This document shows, one piece after another, positions 1 through 6,039 of a DNA stretch of 7,286 bases. The notes under the pieces are model-generated. The model saw nothing but the letters and a program-made list of their open reading frames with translations. It was not told the DNA's origin and did no database searches. A program made the translations under genes and the position numbers. This DNA comes from Nitriliruptoraceae bacterium. Lineage in GTDB: Bacteria; Actinomycetota; Nitriliruptoria; Nitriliruptorales; Nitriliruptoraceae. The stretch is taken from NCBI GenBank assembly GCA_007121975.1, contig SKJO01000075.1:1-7286 (forward strand), written 5' to 3'. The first letter of the stretch is position 1, and each line of letters opens with the position of its first letter.

Positions 1-42
1 AGCGCCGAGGCGGGCGCGCTCCCCCACCACCCGGGCCCTGGC

Positions 43-1662
43 TCAGCCGGTGAACTGCGTGGTGTTGAACCGGGTCGCGACGTCCGGACGGGTCACGTAG
101 CCCGTCACGTCGGGCGACCACGCCTCGGTGATGTCGGGGTTGTAGAAGTACAGGTAGGAGACCTCGTCGACGATCAGCTGCACCGCCTGGTCGTAGAGGT
201 CCTTGCGGGTGTCGACGTCGAGCTCCACGCGGGCGGCGTCGAGCAGCTCGTCGACCTCGGGGTTGGCGTAGCCGTGGAAGTTGAAGCCACCGGTGGAGTG
301 GTGCTGGGCGTAGTAGAAGTCGTCGGGGTCGATGTTGCCGAGCCAGCCGAGCATGAAGGCATCGAACTCGCCCTCACCCTGGTCGGCGAGCCAGGTCGCG
401 AAGTCCTCGGTGCGGATCTCGACGTCGATGCCGATCGCCTCGAGCTGGCTGGCGATCACCTGGGCGGCCGTCACCGTCTCGGGGAACTCGCTGGTGACCA
501 TCAGGTCGATGGTGAGCTCGTCGACACCGGTCTCGTCGAGCAGCGACTGGGCCTGGTCGGGATCGAAGCCGAACGGCGCGTAGTCGAGGTACCAGAAGCT
601 GGTCTCGGGGATCGCGGTCTCGTTGGGGGTAGCGGCGTCGAAGTTGGTCGCCTCGGCGATCGTGGCCGGGTCGAGCGCGAACGCGATCGCACGGCGCACC
701 TCGACGTCATCGAACGGAGCGCGGTCGTGGTTCATCGCGAGGTACCAGTAGTCGTTGCCAGCCACGCGGCCGATGACGAGGTCATCGCGGTCCTCGAGCG
801 TGGTGAGCTGCTCGGGAGGTACCGAGTCGATCCAGTCGACCTCGCCGGTTTCGAGGTTGGTGAGCTTGACCTGCTCGTCGGGGATGACGCGGAACTCGAT
901 GCCGTCGAGGAACGGACCCTCCCCCCAGTAGTCACCGAAGGCCTCGAGCACCACGGAGTCGCCGGGGCTGAACGACACGTAGGAGAACGGCCCGGTGCCG
1001 ATGGGTTCGTCGCCGAGCGTGCCGGCTTCGATCGCGGCGGCCGGGGCGATGGCCATGCCCTTGAACGGCCCGATCTGTTCGAGCAGGTTGGGGGCCGGAC
1101 GGTTGAGCACGAGGTCGACGGTGAGGTCGTCCACCGCGACGTACTCCTCGACGGCGGCGAGCCGCCAGCCGTTGGCGCCCTCGGCGGCGATGAACTCGAG
1201 CGAAGCGACGACGTCCTCGGCGGTGAACGGCGAACCGTCGTGGAAGGTCACCCCGTCGCGCAGCGTGAAGGTCCAGGTCAACAGGTCCTCGGAGACCTCC
1301 CAGGACTCGGCCAGGGCGGGCTCCATGGTGAGGTCGTCACCGGGTTGCACGAGCGTGTCGTAGACGTTCTCGAGCACGGTGAAGGCGAACGAGGAGGTGG
1401 TCAGGTGCGGGTCGAGTTGGTCGGGGTCCCCCCCGATCGCGGCGACCAGGACTCCGGCCGCGGCCGGTTCCGGATCGTCCGCGGGGTCCTCAGCCGGGTC
1501 CTCGGCGGGGTCCTCAGCCGGATCGTCGGCCGGGTCGTCGGCCGGGTCCTCGACAACGGGATCGTCGACGTCGACGGGGTCACCCTCCCCGCAGGCAACG
1601 GCCAGCAGGGCGAGGGCCGCCACGGCGGCGAGCGGGGTCAGCAGTCGGGGTGGCAGGCGCAC
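43..1662 (-). CDS. ABC transporter substrate-binding lipoprotein, family 5 (peptide/nickel/opine type)
   Basis: This is the extracytoplasmic, membrane-anchored receptor of an ABC importer of the oligopeptide/dipeptide class, delivering ligand to an inner-membrane permease pair. The chosen GTG start at 1662 gives 539 residues, normal for the family. It is preceded by AAGGAGG and opens directly on a lipoprotein signal peptide: basic MRLPPR-type start, hydrophobic core, and LAVAC with lipidated Cys24. Residues ~25-66 are an acidic linker of repeated D-P-A-E/D. The binding fold then begins (GVLVAAIGGDPDQLDPH, residues ~70-86). The family 5 signature region lies at ~118-150 (AESWEVSEDLLTWTF, then LRDGVTFHDGSPFTAEDV), and a VRRAIAFALD motif follows in the second lobe. 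Reading upstream to 1923 is possible but adds an arginine-rich segment with no family character. The ligand cannot be read from sequence. Partner permease and ATPase genes are not in the window and may follow to the left of position 43. Confidence 0.93.
   Translation of the reverse strand: MRLPPRLLTPLAAVAALALLAVACGEGDPVDVDDPVVEDPADDPADDPAEDPAEDPAEDPADDPEPAAAGVLVAAIGGDPDQLDPHLTTSSFAFTVLENVYDTLVQPGDDLTMEPALAESWEVSEDLLTWTFTLRDGVTFHDGSPFTAEDVVASLEFIAAEGANGWRLAAVEEYVAVDDLTVDLVLNRPAPNLLEQIGPFKGMAIAPAAAIEAGTLGDEPIGTGPFSYVSFSPGDSVVLEAFGDYWGEGPFLDGIEFRVIPDEQVKLTNLETGEVDWIDSVPPEQLTTLEDRDDLVIGRVAGNDYWYLAMNHDRAPFDDVEVRRAIAFALDPATIAEATNFDAATPNETAIPETSFWYLDYAPFGFDPDQAQSLLDETGVDELTIDLMVTSEFPETVTAAQVIASQLEAIGIDVEIRTEDFATWLADQGEGEFDAFMLGWLGNIDPDDFYYAQHHSTGGFNFHGYANPEVDELLDAARVELDVDTRKDLYDQAVQLIVDEVSYLYFYNPDITEAWSPDVTGYVTRPDVATRFNTTQFTG
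1481..1552. repeat. 12-bp tandem repeat, six units, coding for an acidic linker
   Basis: Six consecutive 12-bp units start at 1481, 1493, 1505, 1517, 1529 and 1541, with consensus (plus strand) GCCGGGTCCTCG. Variation is limited to a few positions. On the coding strand each unit gives D-P-A-E or D-P-A-D, so any change in copy number stays in frame. Degenerate flanking units (around 1469-1480 and 1553-1568) suggest decay at the edges. The repeat falls between the lipidated cysteine and the folded domain of the substrate-binding protein, where a flexible acidic tether is expected. Confidence 0.9.
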
Positions 1663-1666
1663 AGAG

Positions 1667-1673
1667 CCTCCTT
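1667..1673 (-). promoter_or_regulatory. Ribosome binding site that fixes the GTG start of the substrate-binding protein
   Basis: The minus strand reads AAGGAGG, then the 4-nt spacer CTCT, then GTG at 1662. This near-perfect anti-16S match, together with the signal peptide that starts at this codon, decides between this start and the upstream ATG at 1923. Confidence 0.85.
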
Positions 1674-1724
1674 GGTCGGCAGCGACGCCGCGAGCGGAGC
1701 GGGAACACCGCGCGACGTGTGAAC

Positions 1725-1749
1725 GTCGGAACCCCCCGGGGGCTCCGAC
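1725..1749. promoter_or_regulatory. 25-bp near-perfect palindrome, candidate operator or leader hairpin
   Basis: On the plus strand, arm GTCGGAACCCCC (1725-1736) and arm GGGGGCTCCGAC (1738-1749) flank one central base. Eleven of 12 positions are complementary, and the mismatch becomes a G-U pair in minus-strand RNA. It lies about 63 nt upstream of the GTG start and directly downstream of the candidate -10 element, where repressor operators often sit. It has almost no loop and no following T-run, so an intrinsic terminator is less likely. The binding protein is unknown. Confidence 0.5.
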
Positions 1750-1754
1750 CCCTG

Positions 1755-1782
1755 ACCCTACGATCGCCGTCGGAGAACACAA
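1755..1782 (-). promoter_or_regulatory. Candidate promoter of the substrate-binding protein gene
   Basis: Reading the minus strand, TTGTGT (1782-1777) is separated by 16 nt from TAGGGT (1760-1755), which fits the TAnnnT form of actinobacterial -10 elements. Transcription would start near 1748, at the edge of the palindrome, giving an ~85-nt leader. This is based only on motif fit in GC-rich DNA. Confidence 0.35.
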
Positions 1783-1861
1783 CCACCTCCCCCACAACTC
1801 CGGGGTCTCCCGGCCTCTCCGGCGCTGCCTCGCGCGCAGAGCGCACGAACTGGGCCGGGTC

Positions 1862-1912
1862 TGGGGACAACCCTGTGGGGATGTGGACGAAGCACCGAGG
1901 TGTTCTTCCACA
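1862..1912. other. Cluster of DnaA-box-like 9-mers
   Basis: Measured against the high-GC actinobacterial DnaA box TTGTCCACA (reverse TGTGGACAA), there are TGGGGACAA at 1862-1870 (one mismatch), TGTGGACGA at 1882-1890 (one mismatch) and, in the opposite orientation, TCTTCCACA at 1904-1912 (two mismatches). A further CTGTGGGG lies at 1873-1880. Three near-matches in about 50 bp is more than chance predicts. None is exact, there is no AT-rich unwinding element, and no dnaA or dnaN gene is present, so this is not called an origin. Confidence 0.3.
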
Positions 1913-1934
1913 GCTGTGCTCACACCGGTGGAAG
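1905..1934 (-). terminator. Possible weak hairpin after the epimerase gene
   Basis: CTTCCAC (1905-1911) and GTGGAAG (1928-1934) form a 7-bp stem starting immediately after the TGA of the epimerase gene, with a small inner TGTG/CACA stem. There is no U-tract. It overlaps one of the DnaA-box-like 9-mers, so either reading could explain the complementarity. Confidence 0.3.
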
Positions 1935-2921
1935 TCAGCCCGGCTGGTCCGCGGCGACGAGGCAGGCCGGCAGGCCCTGCTCGAGCGGGATGGTCGGGCT
2001 CACCCCGAGCTCGCTGGCCGCCCGATCTCCGGCGTAGCCCCCCGGGTGGGTGACGTACTCGATCGCCTCGGGACTGAACGGGGCGCTGCGGCCGGTCAGC
2101 GCAGCCGCCCGTGTGGCGACCTCGGCGGCGGCCAGCGCCGCGGGACGGGGCAGCGAGCGCAGCCGGGTGCCGGTGTGCTGGGCGTGATGGGCGAAGAAGC
2201 TACGCGCCGAGACCGGCGGTCCGGCGAGGTTGTAGGTCCGGCCCGCCGCCACCTCGGCGTCCCCGGCCACCAGGATGCCGGTCACGAGGTCGTCGATGTG
2301 GATGGGTGACAGCGGCCACCGGCCGCCATCGACCAGGACGAACTGCCGGCGGCGCATCATCGCCAGCGGTCGCAGCACCCAGGGCACCGACCGGGGCCCG
2401 TAGACGTCGCCCGGTCGCACGATCGTGACCGGCAGGTCGCGTTCGGCGCAGACCGCGAGGACCGCGTGTTCGGCGGCGATCTTGGTGTCGGTGTACGGCC
2501 CGCCCGTGGGGACCAGAGGATCGGACTCGGTGCGTAGCGACCCGGCCGGGAACCGGTTGCCGTACACCACGATCGATGACAGGTGCACCAGGCGCCCCAC
2601 CCCGGCGTCGGCCGCCGCCTCGGCCACCCGGCGGGTGGCCACGACGTTGACCTCGACGAAGCGATCGCGGTCCCCGGACTCGGCCACGATCGCGGCGGCG
2701 TGCACCACCACCTCGGCGCCGGCGAGTTCCTGCTCCCAGTCGCCCGGCCGGGTGAGATCCGCCCGCACCGCATGCACGCGCGGATCGTGCTGCTCGGCGA
2801 GGTCGATGGCGGTGACCTCGTCGCCGCGCGCGAGGCAGGCCTCGACCAGGGCGCGACCGATGTTGCCGGCCGCACCGGTCACGACCACGCGGCGGCGGTC
2901 GGTGGCGGAGGATGCGGGCAT
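1935..2921 (-). CDS. NAD-dependent epimerase/dehydratase (extended SDR, 3-beta-HSD/sugar-epimerase-like)
   Basis: This is a cytoplasmic oxidoreductase of the extended short-chain dehydrogenase family. In 328 residues it shows the cofactor fold VVVTGAAGNIG (G16, G19, G22). D40 at the end of the second strand (VTAID) favours NAD(H) over NADP(H). Also visible are the VVVHAAAIV strand (~71-79), the catalytic serine region HLSSIVVYG (S115/S116) and the catalytic pair Y143-x3-K147 in YTDTK. VRPGDVYGP (~168-177) and PIHIDDLVTG (~206-215) are typical of sugar epimerases and 3-beta-hydroxysteroid dehydrogenase-like proteins. The ATG at 2921 follows AAGGA at a normal distance. The substrate cannot be determined: nucleotide sugars and steroid-like alcohols are both possible. 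It has no obvious pathway partner here, and the 118-nt gap with a hairpin upstream suggests separate transcription. Confidence 0.9.
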   Translation of the reverse strand: MPASSATDRRRVVVTGAAGNIGRALVEACLARGDEVTAIDLAEQHDPRVHAVRADLTRPGDWEQELAGAEVVVHAAAIVAESGDRDRFVEVNVVATRRVAEAAADAGVGRLVHLSSIVVYGNRFPAGSLRTESDPLVPTGGPYTDTKIAAEHAVLAVCAERDLPVTIVRPGDVYGPRSVPWVLRPLAMMRRRQFVLVDGGRWPLSPIHIDDLVTGILVAGDAEVAAGRTYNLAGPPVSARSFFAHHAQHTGTRLRSLPRPAALAAAEVATRAAALTGRSAPFSPEAIEYVTHPGGYAGDRAASELGVSPTIPLEQGLPACLVAADQPG

Positions 2922-2989
2922 GCTCGGATCCTTTGCTGGGGTGACGTTCGGGGTGAGCTCCGAGGCGGCCGGTTGCGCACGAACGACGA

Positions 2990-3016
2990 TGCCACCCGGT
3001 CAGCAACCGGGTGGCA
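2990..3016 (-). terminator. Hairpin terminator after the small membrane protein gene
   Basis: Perfect inverted repeat: TGCCACCCGGT (2990-3000), loop CAGCA (3001-3005), ACCGGGTGGCA (3006-3016), an 11-bp stem. It begins 23 nt beyond the stop codon of the 87-residue gene. The minus strand downstream is only mildly T-rich (ATCGTCGTTCGT is interrupted), as is common for terminators in high-GC actinobacteria. Confidence 0.65.
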
Positions 3017-3039
3017 GGCCGTAGCTGAGTCGTCCCGGC

Positions 3040-3303
3040 TCAGAGCGAGCGGGGCTCCTCCCACAGGGCTTCGTCGAGCTCCTGGTCGCGCTTGCGCTTG
3101 AGCAGCACGCCCGCGCCTGCGGCGGCGAGCAGCAGGATGAACAGCAGGCCCTTCTTGCCGCCCTTGTCGTCCTCGGTCAGATCGTCGATGCGGTCCGCGG
3201 CGAACTCCTGCAGGTCCTTGCCCTTCTTCTCCGCCTTGGACCGGACCTTGTCGGCCTTCTTCTCGAGCTTGCCGAGCTTCTTCGACACCCGTGCGTTGCC
3301 CAC
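3040..3303 (-). CDS. Small Lys/Glu-rich single-pass membrane protein, function unknown
   Basis: An 87-residue protein that I do not recognise as a named family. Residues 1-50 are strongly charged and lysine-rich, with heptad-like spacing that suggests an amphipathic or coiled-coil helix (KKLGKLEKKADKVRSKAEKK). A single hydrophobic segment follows at ~52-68 (GLLFILLLAAAGAGVLL), then a basic stop-transfer KRKR and an acidic tail. The GTG start at 3303 is supported by GGGAGGA at 3308-3314 with a 4-nt spacer. The basic residues on the C-terminal side of the helix make the topology uncertain. The general layout recalls small stress-associated actinobacterial membrane proteins (YtxH-like), but that is a resemblance of composition only. 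Flanking hairpins on both sides suggest its own transcript. Confidence 0.75.
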   Translation of the reverse strand: MGNARVSKKLGKLEKKADKVRSKAEKKGKDLQEFAADRIDDLTEDDKGGKKGLLFILLLAAAGAGVLLKRKRDQELDEALWEEPRSL

Positions 3304-3345
3304 CGGGTCCTCCCTTGTTCGCGTGGTCGTACGTGTTCTGGTCCG

Positions 3346-3351
3346 ACTCTA
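3346..3351 (-). promoter_or_regulatory. Possible -10 element for the 87-residue protein gene
   Basis: The minus strand reads TAGAGT 42 nt upstream of the GTG start, matching TAnnnT. No convincing -35 hexamer is seen at the usual spacing, so support is weak. Confidence 0.2.
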
Positions 3352-3382
3352 CCTGCGGCGGCGCCGGCTGTACCCGACCAAC

Positions 3383-3420
3383 CGACGGGGCCGGGGTACG
3401 TGCGCGCCCCGGCCCCGTCG
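3383..3420 (-). terminator. Strong hairpin terminator closing the oxidase/blue-copper operon
   Basis: Perfect 14-bp inverted repeat: CGACGGGGCCGGGG (3383-3396) and CCCCGGCCCCGTCG (3407-3420) around a 10-nt loop. It begins 20 nt after the stop of the blue-copper lipoprotein gene. There is no run of T on either side. Its stability and position make termination, or 3' end protection of the operon transcript, the likely role. Confidence 0.75.
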
Positions 3421-3440
3421 ATCAATGCGACCAACCCTGG

Positions 3441-3821
3441 TCAACTCACCGTCAGCACGCCCTCCATGCCCGACTCGCGGTGACCGGGGATGCTGCAGTA
3501 GAAGTCGTAGGTGCCGGCCGCGATCGTGAAGGTCCCGGTGTCGGAGCCGCCCGGGTCGCACAGCACGATCTGGCGGTCGCCCTCGAAGCCCTCGATGATG
3601 AAGTCGTGCTCGACGGTCGGCCCGCACTCCATGGTGAGGGTGATCTCGGTGTCGGCGGCGACGGTCAACGAGTCCGGCTCGTAGGCCAGCGAATCGGTGC
3701 CCTGGATGGTCACCGAGGTCTGGGCCTCGCCGCCGGCATCGTCGTCCCCGCCGCAGGCGGCGACGATCAGTGCCAACGCCGCGACGAGCATCAGGCGGAA
3801 CAGACGGGGGGTGGTGCGCAT
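3441..3821 (-). CDS. Blue-copper (type 1 cupredoxin) lipoprotein
   Basis: A 126-residue exported electron carrier. Residues 1-23 form a lipoprotein signal (MRTTPRLFRL start, hydrophobic core, VAAC with lipidated Cys23), followed by a short acidic/glycine tether GGDDDAGGEAQ. The cupredoxin fold spans ~35-126. Predicted copper ligands are H72 (in VEHDF), then C109, H114 and M119 in YCSIPGHRESGM. The C-x4-H-x4-M loop differs from plastocyanin (C-x2-H-x4-M) and azurin (C-x4-H-x3-M) and matches rusticyanin. C66 and C88 are two extra cysteines that could form a disulfide. The ATG follows AAGGA and lies 28 nt after subunit I of the ba3 oxidase, so it is probably the last gene of that operon. A role as membrane-tethered electron donor to the CuA site is inferred from this linkage; a copper-delivery role is the alternative. 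Confidence 0.9.
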   Translation of the reverse strand: MRTTPRLFRLMLVAALALIVAACGGDDDAGGEAQTSVTIQGTDSLAYEPDSLTVAADTEITLTMECGPTVEHDFIIEGFEGDRQIVLCDPGGSDTGTFTIAAGTYDFYCSIPGHRESGMEGVLTVS

Positions 3822-3849
3822 GATGGTTCCTTCGTGGTGGGAGGGGGGA

Positions 3850-5511
3850 TCAGAAGAACGTGAAGCCCGGTGAGGTCGGGTCGAACCCCTGCTGGATGAA
3901 GGCCGGGATGTACGCGGCCAGCACCAGCAGGGCGGCGGCGGCCGTCCACAGTCCGAGCCGATCGAGCACGGCCGGGCTGGAGCGGTCGTCGTGGACGAAC
4001 TCGGAGAACTCCAGGGTCTGCTCCTCGAGCGTGGCGGTCTGCTTGCTGCGCAGCGTCTGGCCGAGGATGACGAAGAAGAGCACGCCCGCCACCGACATCA
4101 GCAGGCCGCCGACCCCGGTCATCAGATCGCCGAGTGCCCAAGCTTCGCTGCCGAAGGAGGCGCCGGACGCGTGCAGTCGACGAGGTTGGCCCTCGATGCC
4201 GTTGGCGATCTGCCCACGGCTGAAGATCAGCACCCCGACGAAGTAGATCCATACCTGCGCGAGTGCCGCCTTGCGGTTCCACAGCGCCTTGCCGGTGAAG
4301 TGGGGCACCAACCAGTAGGTCAGCGCCATGATCGACAGCGTCACGGCCGTGCCCACCGTGAGGTGGAAGTGACCCGGCACGAACGCGGTGTTGTGCACCA
4401 CGAGGTTGAGGGTGTAGCTGGCCTTGATCAGGCCGCTGATCCCTCCGAGCATGAACCCCAGCATCGCCAGCAGTTGCCCGGTGGCGACCGGATCGCCCCA
4501 CGGCAGCTTGCGGATCCACCCCACCAGCCCGGTCCCGCCCCGGCGGCGCGCGCCGTCCTCGAGTCCGGCCATGAGGGTGAAGGCGGTGATCATCGAGGGG
4601 AGGAACACGCCGAAGGTCATCAGCCCGTGGGCGAACTTCAGACCCTGGTGGATCCCCGGGTCGGTGAACTGGTGGTGCAGTCCGACCGGGGTCGACAGCA
4701 GCAGGAACATCAGGAACACGACCCGCACGACCCCGTCGCTGAACAGCCGCCCACCGGCCCGCTGGGGAACGACCAGGTACCACGAGATGTACACCGGCAG
4801 CAGCCAGAAGTAGACGATCGGGTGCCCGCTCATCCAGAACAGCGTGCGGGTGGTCAGCGGGTCGACGGTGTCGATCAGCCCAAGCGACCATGGCAGCAGG
4901 AACGCGAGCATCTCGATCGCGATCCCGACCGAGGCCATCGACCACATGATGTAGGTGACGATGCCCATGTAGGCCGCCAGCGGCGTGGCGCGCCCGGGAT
5001 TGTCGGCCTTCCACTCCCGCCGGGTGAGCAGCATCGCAGCCAGCGTCACCCAGGTCCCGATCACCAGCAGGGTGGCGCCGAGGTAGAAGAAGAACGAGGC
5101 CTGCAGCGGGGCATACATCGTGAACAGCACGGTGGCGTTGCCCAGCAGCATCGGGATCGCGGCCAGCACGACCCCGGCCGCCGACAGCAGCGTGGAGGCG
5201 ATCACCAGGCGGGTGTTGACCAGCGGACGATCGAACGCGCGTATGGCGGCCAGGGCGACCCAGCTGTTGGAGAAGGTGAAGGTGAACACGATCACCAGGG
5301 TCACCCCGTGCAGGGTGAGGCCCTGGAAGTAGTTCATGACGGCGGTGCCGTAGACGTCGATGCCCAGGCGGTCCAGGGCCTGGCCGATGCCCATCAGCCC
5401 GCCGATGGCCAGCCCGATGTAGCCGAGGTACAGGTGCCACTTCAGCCAGGTTCGCTGGGTCTGCTCCTCCCCGGTGCGGGGCGGCTGGATCCCGATCGCT
5501 TCTGCGCTCAT
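3850..5511 (-). CDS. cbaA: ba3-type (B-family) cytochrome c oxidase subunit I
   Basis: The catalytic, multi-helix membrane subunit of a heme-copper oxygen reductase, reducing O2 to water while moving protons. Its 553 residues are close to the ~562 of Thermus thermophilus CbaA, which it closely resembles. Visible ligands are H68 (LTLHG) and H383 for the low-spin heme, H381 for the high-spin heme (VPGHFHL), and H230, H279 and H280 (GLHHQF) for CuB. Y234 in GHPIVY is the His-Tyr cross-link partner. HPIVY instead of HPEVY marks the B family. The K-type proton path residues of the Thermus enzyme appear conserved as Y241, Y245, S306, T309 and T312, and no A-family D-channel motif is seen. The ATG overlaps the stop of subunit II (ATGA), so the two are translationally coupled. 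The C-terminal membrane segment lies at ~520-540. Haem types are inferred from family. Confidence 0.97.
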   Translation of the reverse strand: MSAEAIGIQPPRTGEEQTQRTWLKWHLYLGYIGLAIGGLMGIGQALDRLGIDVYGTAVMNYFQGLTLHGVTLVIVFTFTFSNSWVALAAIRAFDRPLVNTRLVIASTLLSAAGVVLAAIPMLLGNATVLFTMYAPLQASFFFYLGATLLVIGTWVTLAAMLLTRREWKADNPGRATPLAAYMGIVTYIMWSMASVGIAIEMLAFLLPWSLGLIDTVDPLTTRTLFWMSGHPIVYFWLLPVYISWYLVVPQRAGGRLFSDGVVRVVFLMFLLLSTPVGLHHQFTDPGIHQGLKFAHGLMTFGVFLPSMITAFTLMAGLEDGARRRGGTGLVGWIRKLPWGDPVATGQLLAMLGFMLGGISGLIKASYTLNLVVHNTAFVPGHFHLTVGTAVTLSIMALTYWLVPHFTGKALWNRKAALAQVWIYFVGVLIFSRGQIANGIEGQPRRLHASGASFGSEAWALGDLMTGVGGLLMSVAGVLFFVILGQTLRSKQTATLEEQTLEFSEFVHDDRSSPAVLDRLGLWTAAAALLVLAAYIPAFIQQGFDPTSPGFTFF

Positions 5512-6038
5512 TCGACCACCACCATGGCGAACATCTGGTTGTGTCCGAGGCCGCAGTACTCCGTGCAGAGCAGCTGCAGCTCGGCGGGCGCGTCGAACGT
5601 GTGCGTGACCCGGGTGACGTGACCGGGAATGAGCATGACGTTGACGTTGGTGCCGAGGATCTTCATGCCGTGCAGCACATCGCGGGAGGTGGCGACGATG
5701 TCCACGGTCGCGCCGCGGGGAATACGCAGCACGCCGATCTCCCGGTCGGCGCCGGTGGCCGCATCCTCGACGGTCATGGTCTCGCCGGTCTCGAAACTGA
5801 AGGCCTGGGCGACGATCACGGCCTCGTAGGTGCCGTCCTCGAGTTCGTGCAACCCCGGCTCGTCGAAGGGGGCGGCCTCACCGCGCACGACCTGCATCGG
5901 ATCGATGCGGTGGTCGTGGCCCGGCAGGTGGACCCCCATCTCGGTCACCGAGTAGCCGATCGCGACCACGCCGAGCGCGAGCGCACCGATGGTGGCCCAC
6001 ACGAAGCGTTTCTCGACCTTCTCGATCTGCAGGCCCAT
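5508..6038 (-). CDS. cbaB: ba3-type cytochrome c oxidase subunit II (CuA)
   Basis: Accepts electrons from a soluble or tethered donor at its binuclear CuA centre and passes them to subunit I. Its 176 residues are short for an A-family subunit II and normal for the B family (Thermus CbaB is about this size). There is a single N-terminal anchor (~12-32, WATIGALALGVVAIGYSV) and no second helix. The outer cupredoxin domain carries the CuA ligands H123 (VLHGMKI), C158 and C162 (CTEYC), H166 and M169 (GLGHNQM), with E160 between the cysteines. E9 in the VEKRF segment lines up with the Glu near the N terminus of Thermus subunit II (YEKGW) that forms the mouth of the K-type proton path. The segment NVNVMLIPGHV (~131-141) is characteristic of ba3 subunit II. 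Its ATG is 1 nt after the subunit IIa stop and its TGA overlaps the subunit I start. Confidence 0.96.
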   Translation of the reverse strand: MGLQIEKVEKRFVWATIGALALGVVAIGYSVTEMGVHLPGHDHRIDPMQVVRGEAAPFDEPGLHELEDGTYEAVIVAQAFSFETGETMTVEDAATGADREIGVLRIPRGATVDIVATSRDVLHGMKILGTNVNVMLIPGHVTRVTHTFDAPAELQLLCTEYCGLGHNQMFAMVVVE

Positions 6039-6039
6039 G

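Noticed and set aside
274..1722. Long plus-strand open frame (482 codons) opposite the substrate-binding protein gene
   Set aside because: It is Val/Glu/Gly/Arg-rich shadow sequence typical of high-GC antisense frames. The opposite strand has a signal peptide and family motifs.
1663..1923. N-terminal extension of the substrate-binding protein from an ATG at 1923
   Set aside because: It would place 87 arginine-rich residues before a complete lipoprotein signal peptide, and the GTG at 1662 has a near-perfect ribosome binding site.
1858..1934. Chromosomal replication origin
   Set aside because: There are DnaA-box-like 9-mers, but no exact box, no AT-rich unwinding region and no dnaA, dnaN, rpmH or parAB genes nearby.
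3377..3436. Repeated GACCAACC flanking the 3383-3420 hairpin, considered as a mobile-element target duplication
   Set aside because: Only 8 bp are shared, the enclosed segment is just the hairpin, and there is no transposase or terminal repeat.
3791..5440. Second long minus-strand frame (549 codons) overlapping subunit I
   Set aside because: It is a frame-shifted, Arg/Pro/His-rich shadow of the oxidase gene without membrane-protein character.
3991..5622. Long plus-strand open frame (543 codons) antisense to the oxidase subunit I gene
   Set aside because: Its translation is low-complexity and rich in His, Gln, Arg and Glu with no domain. It mirrors codon bias of the well-supported minus-strand gene, where every catalytic residue is in place.
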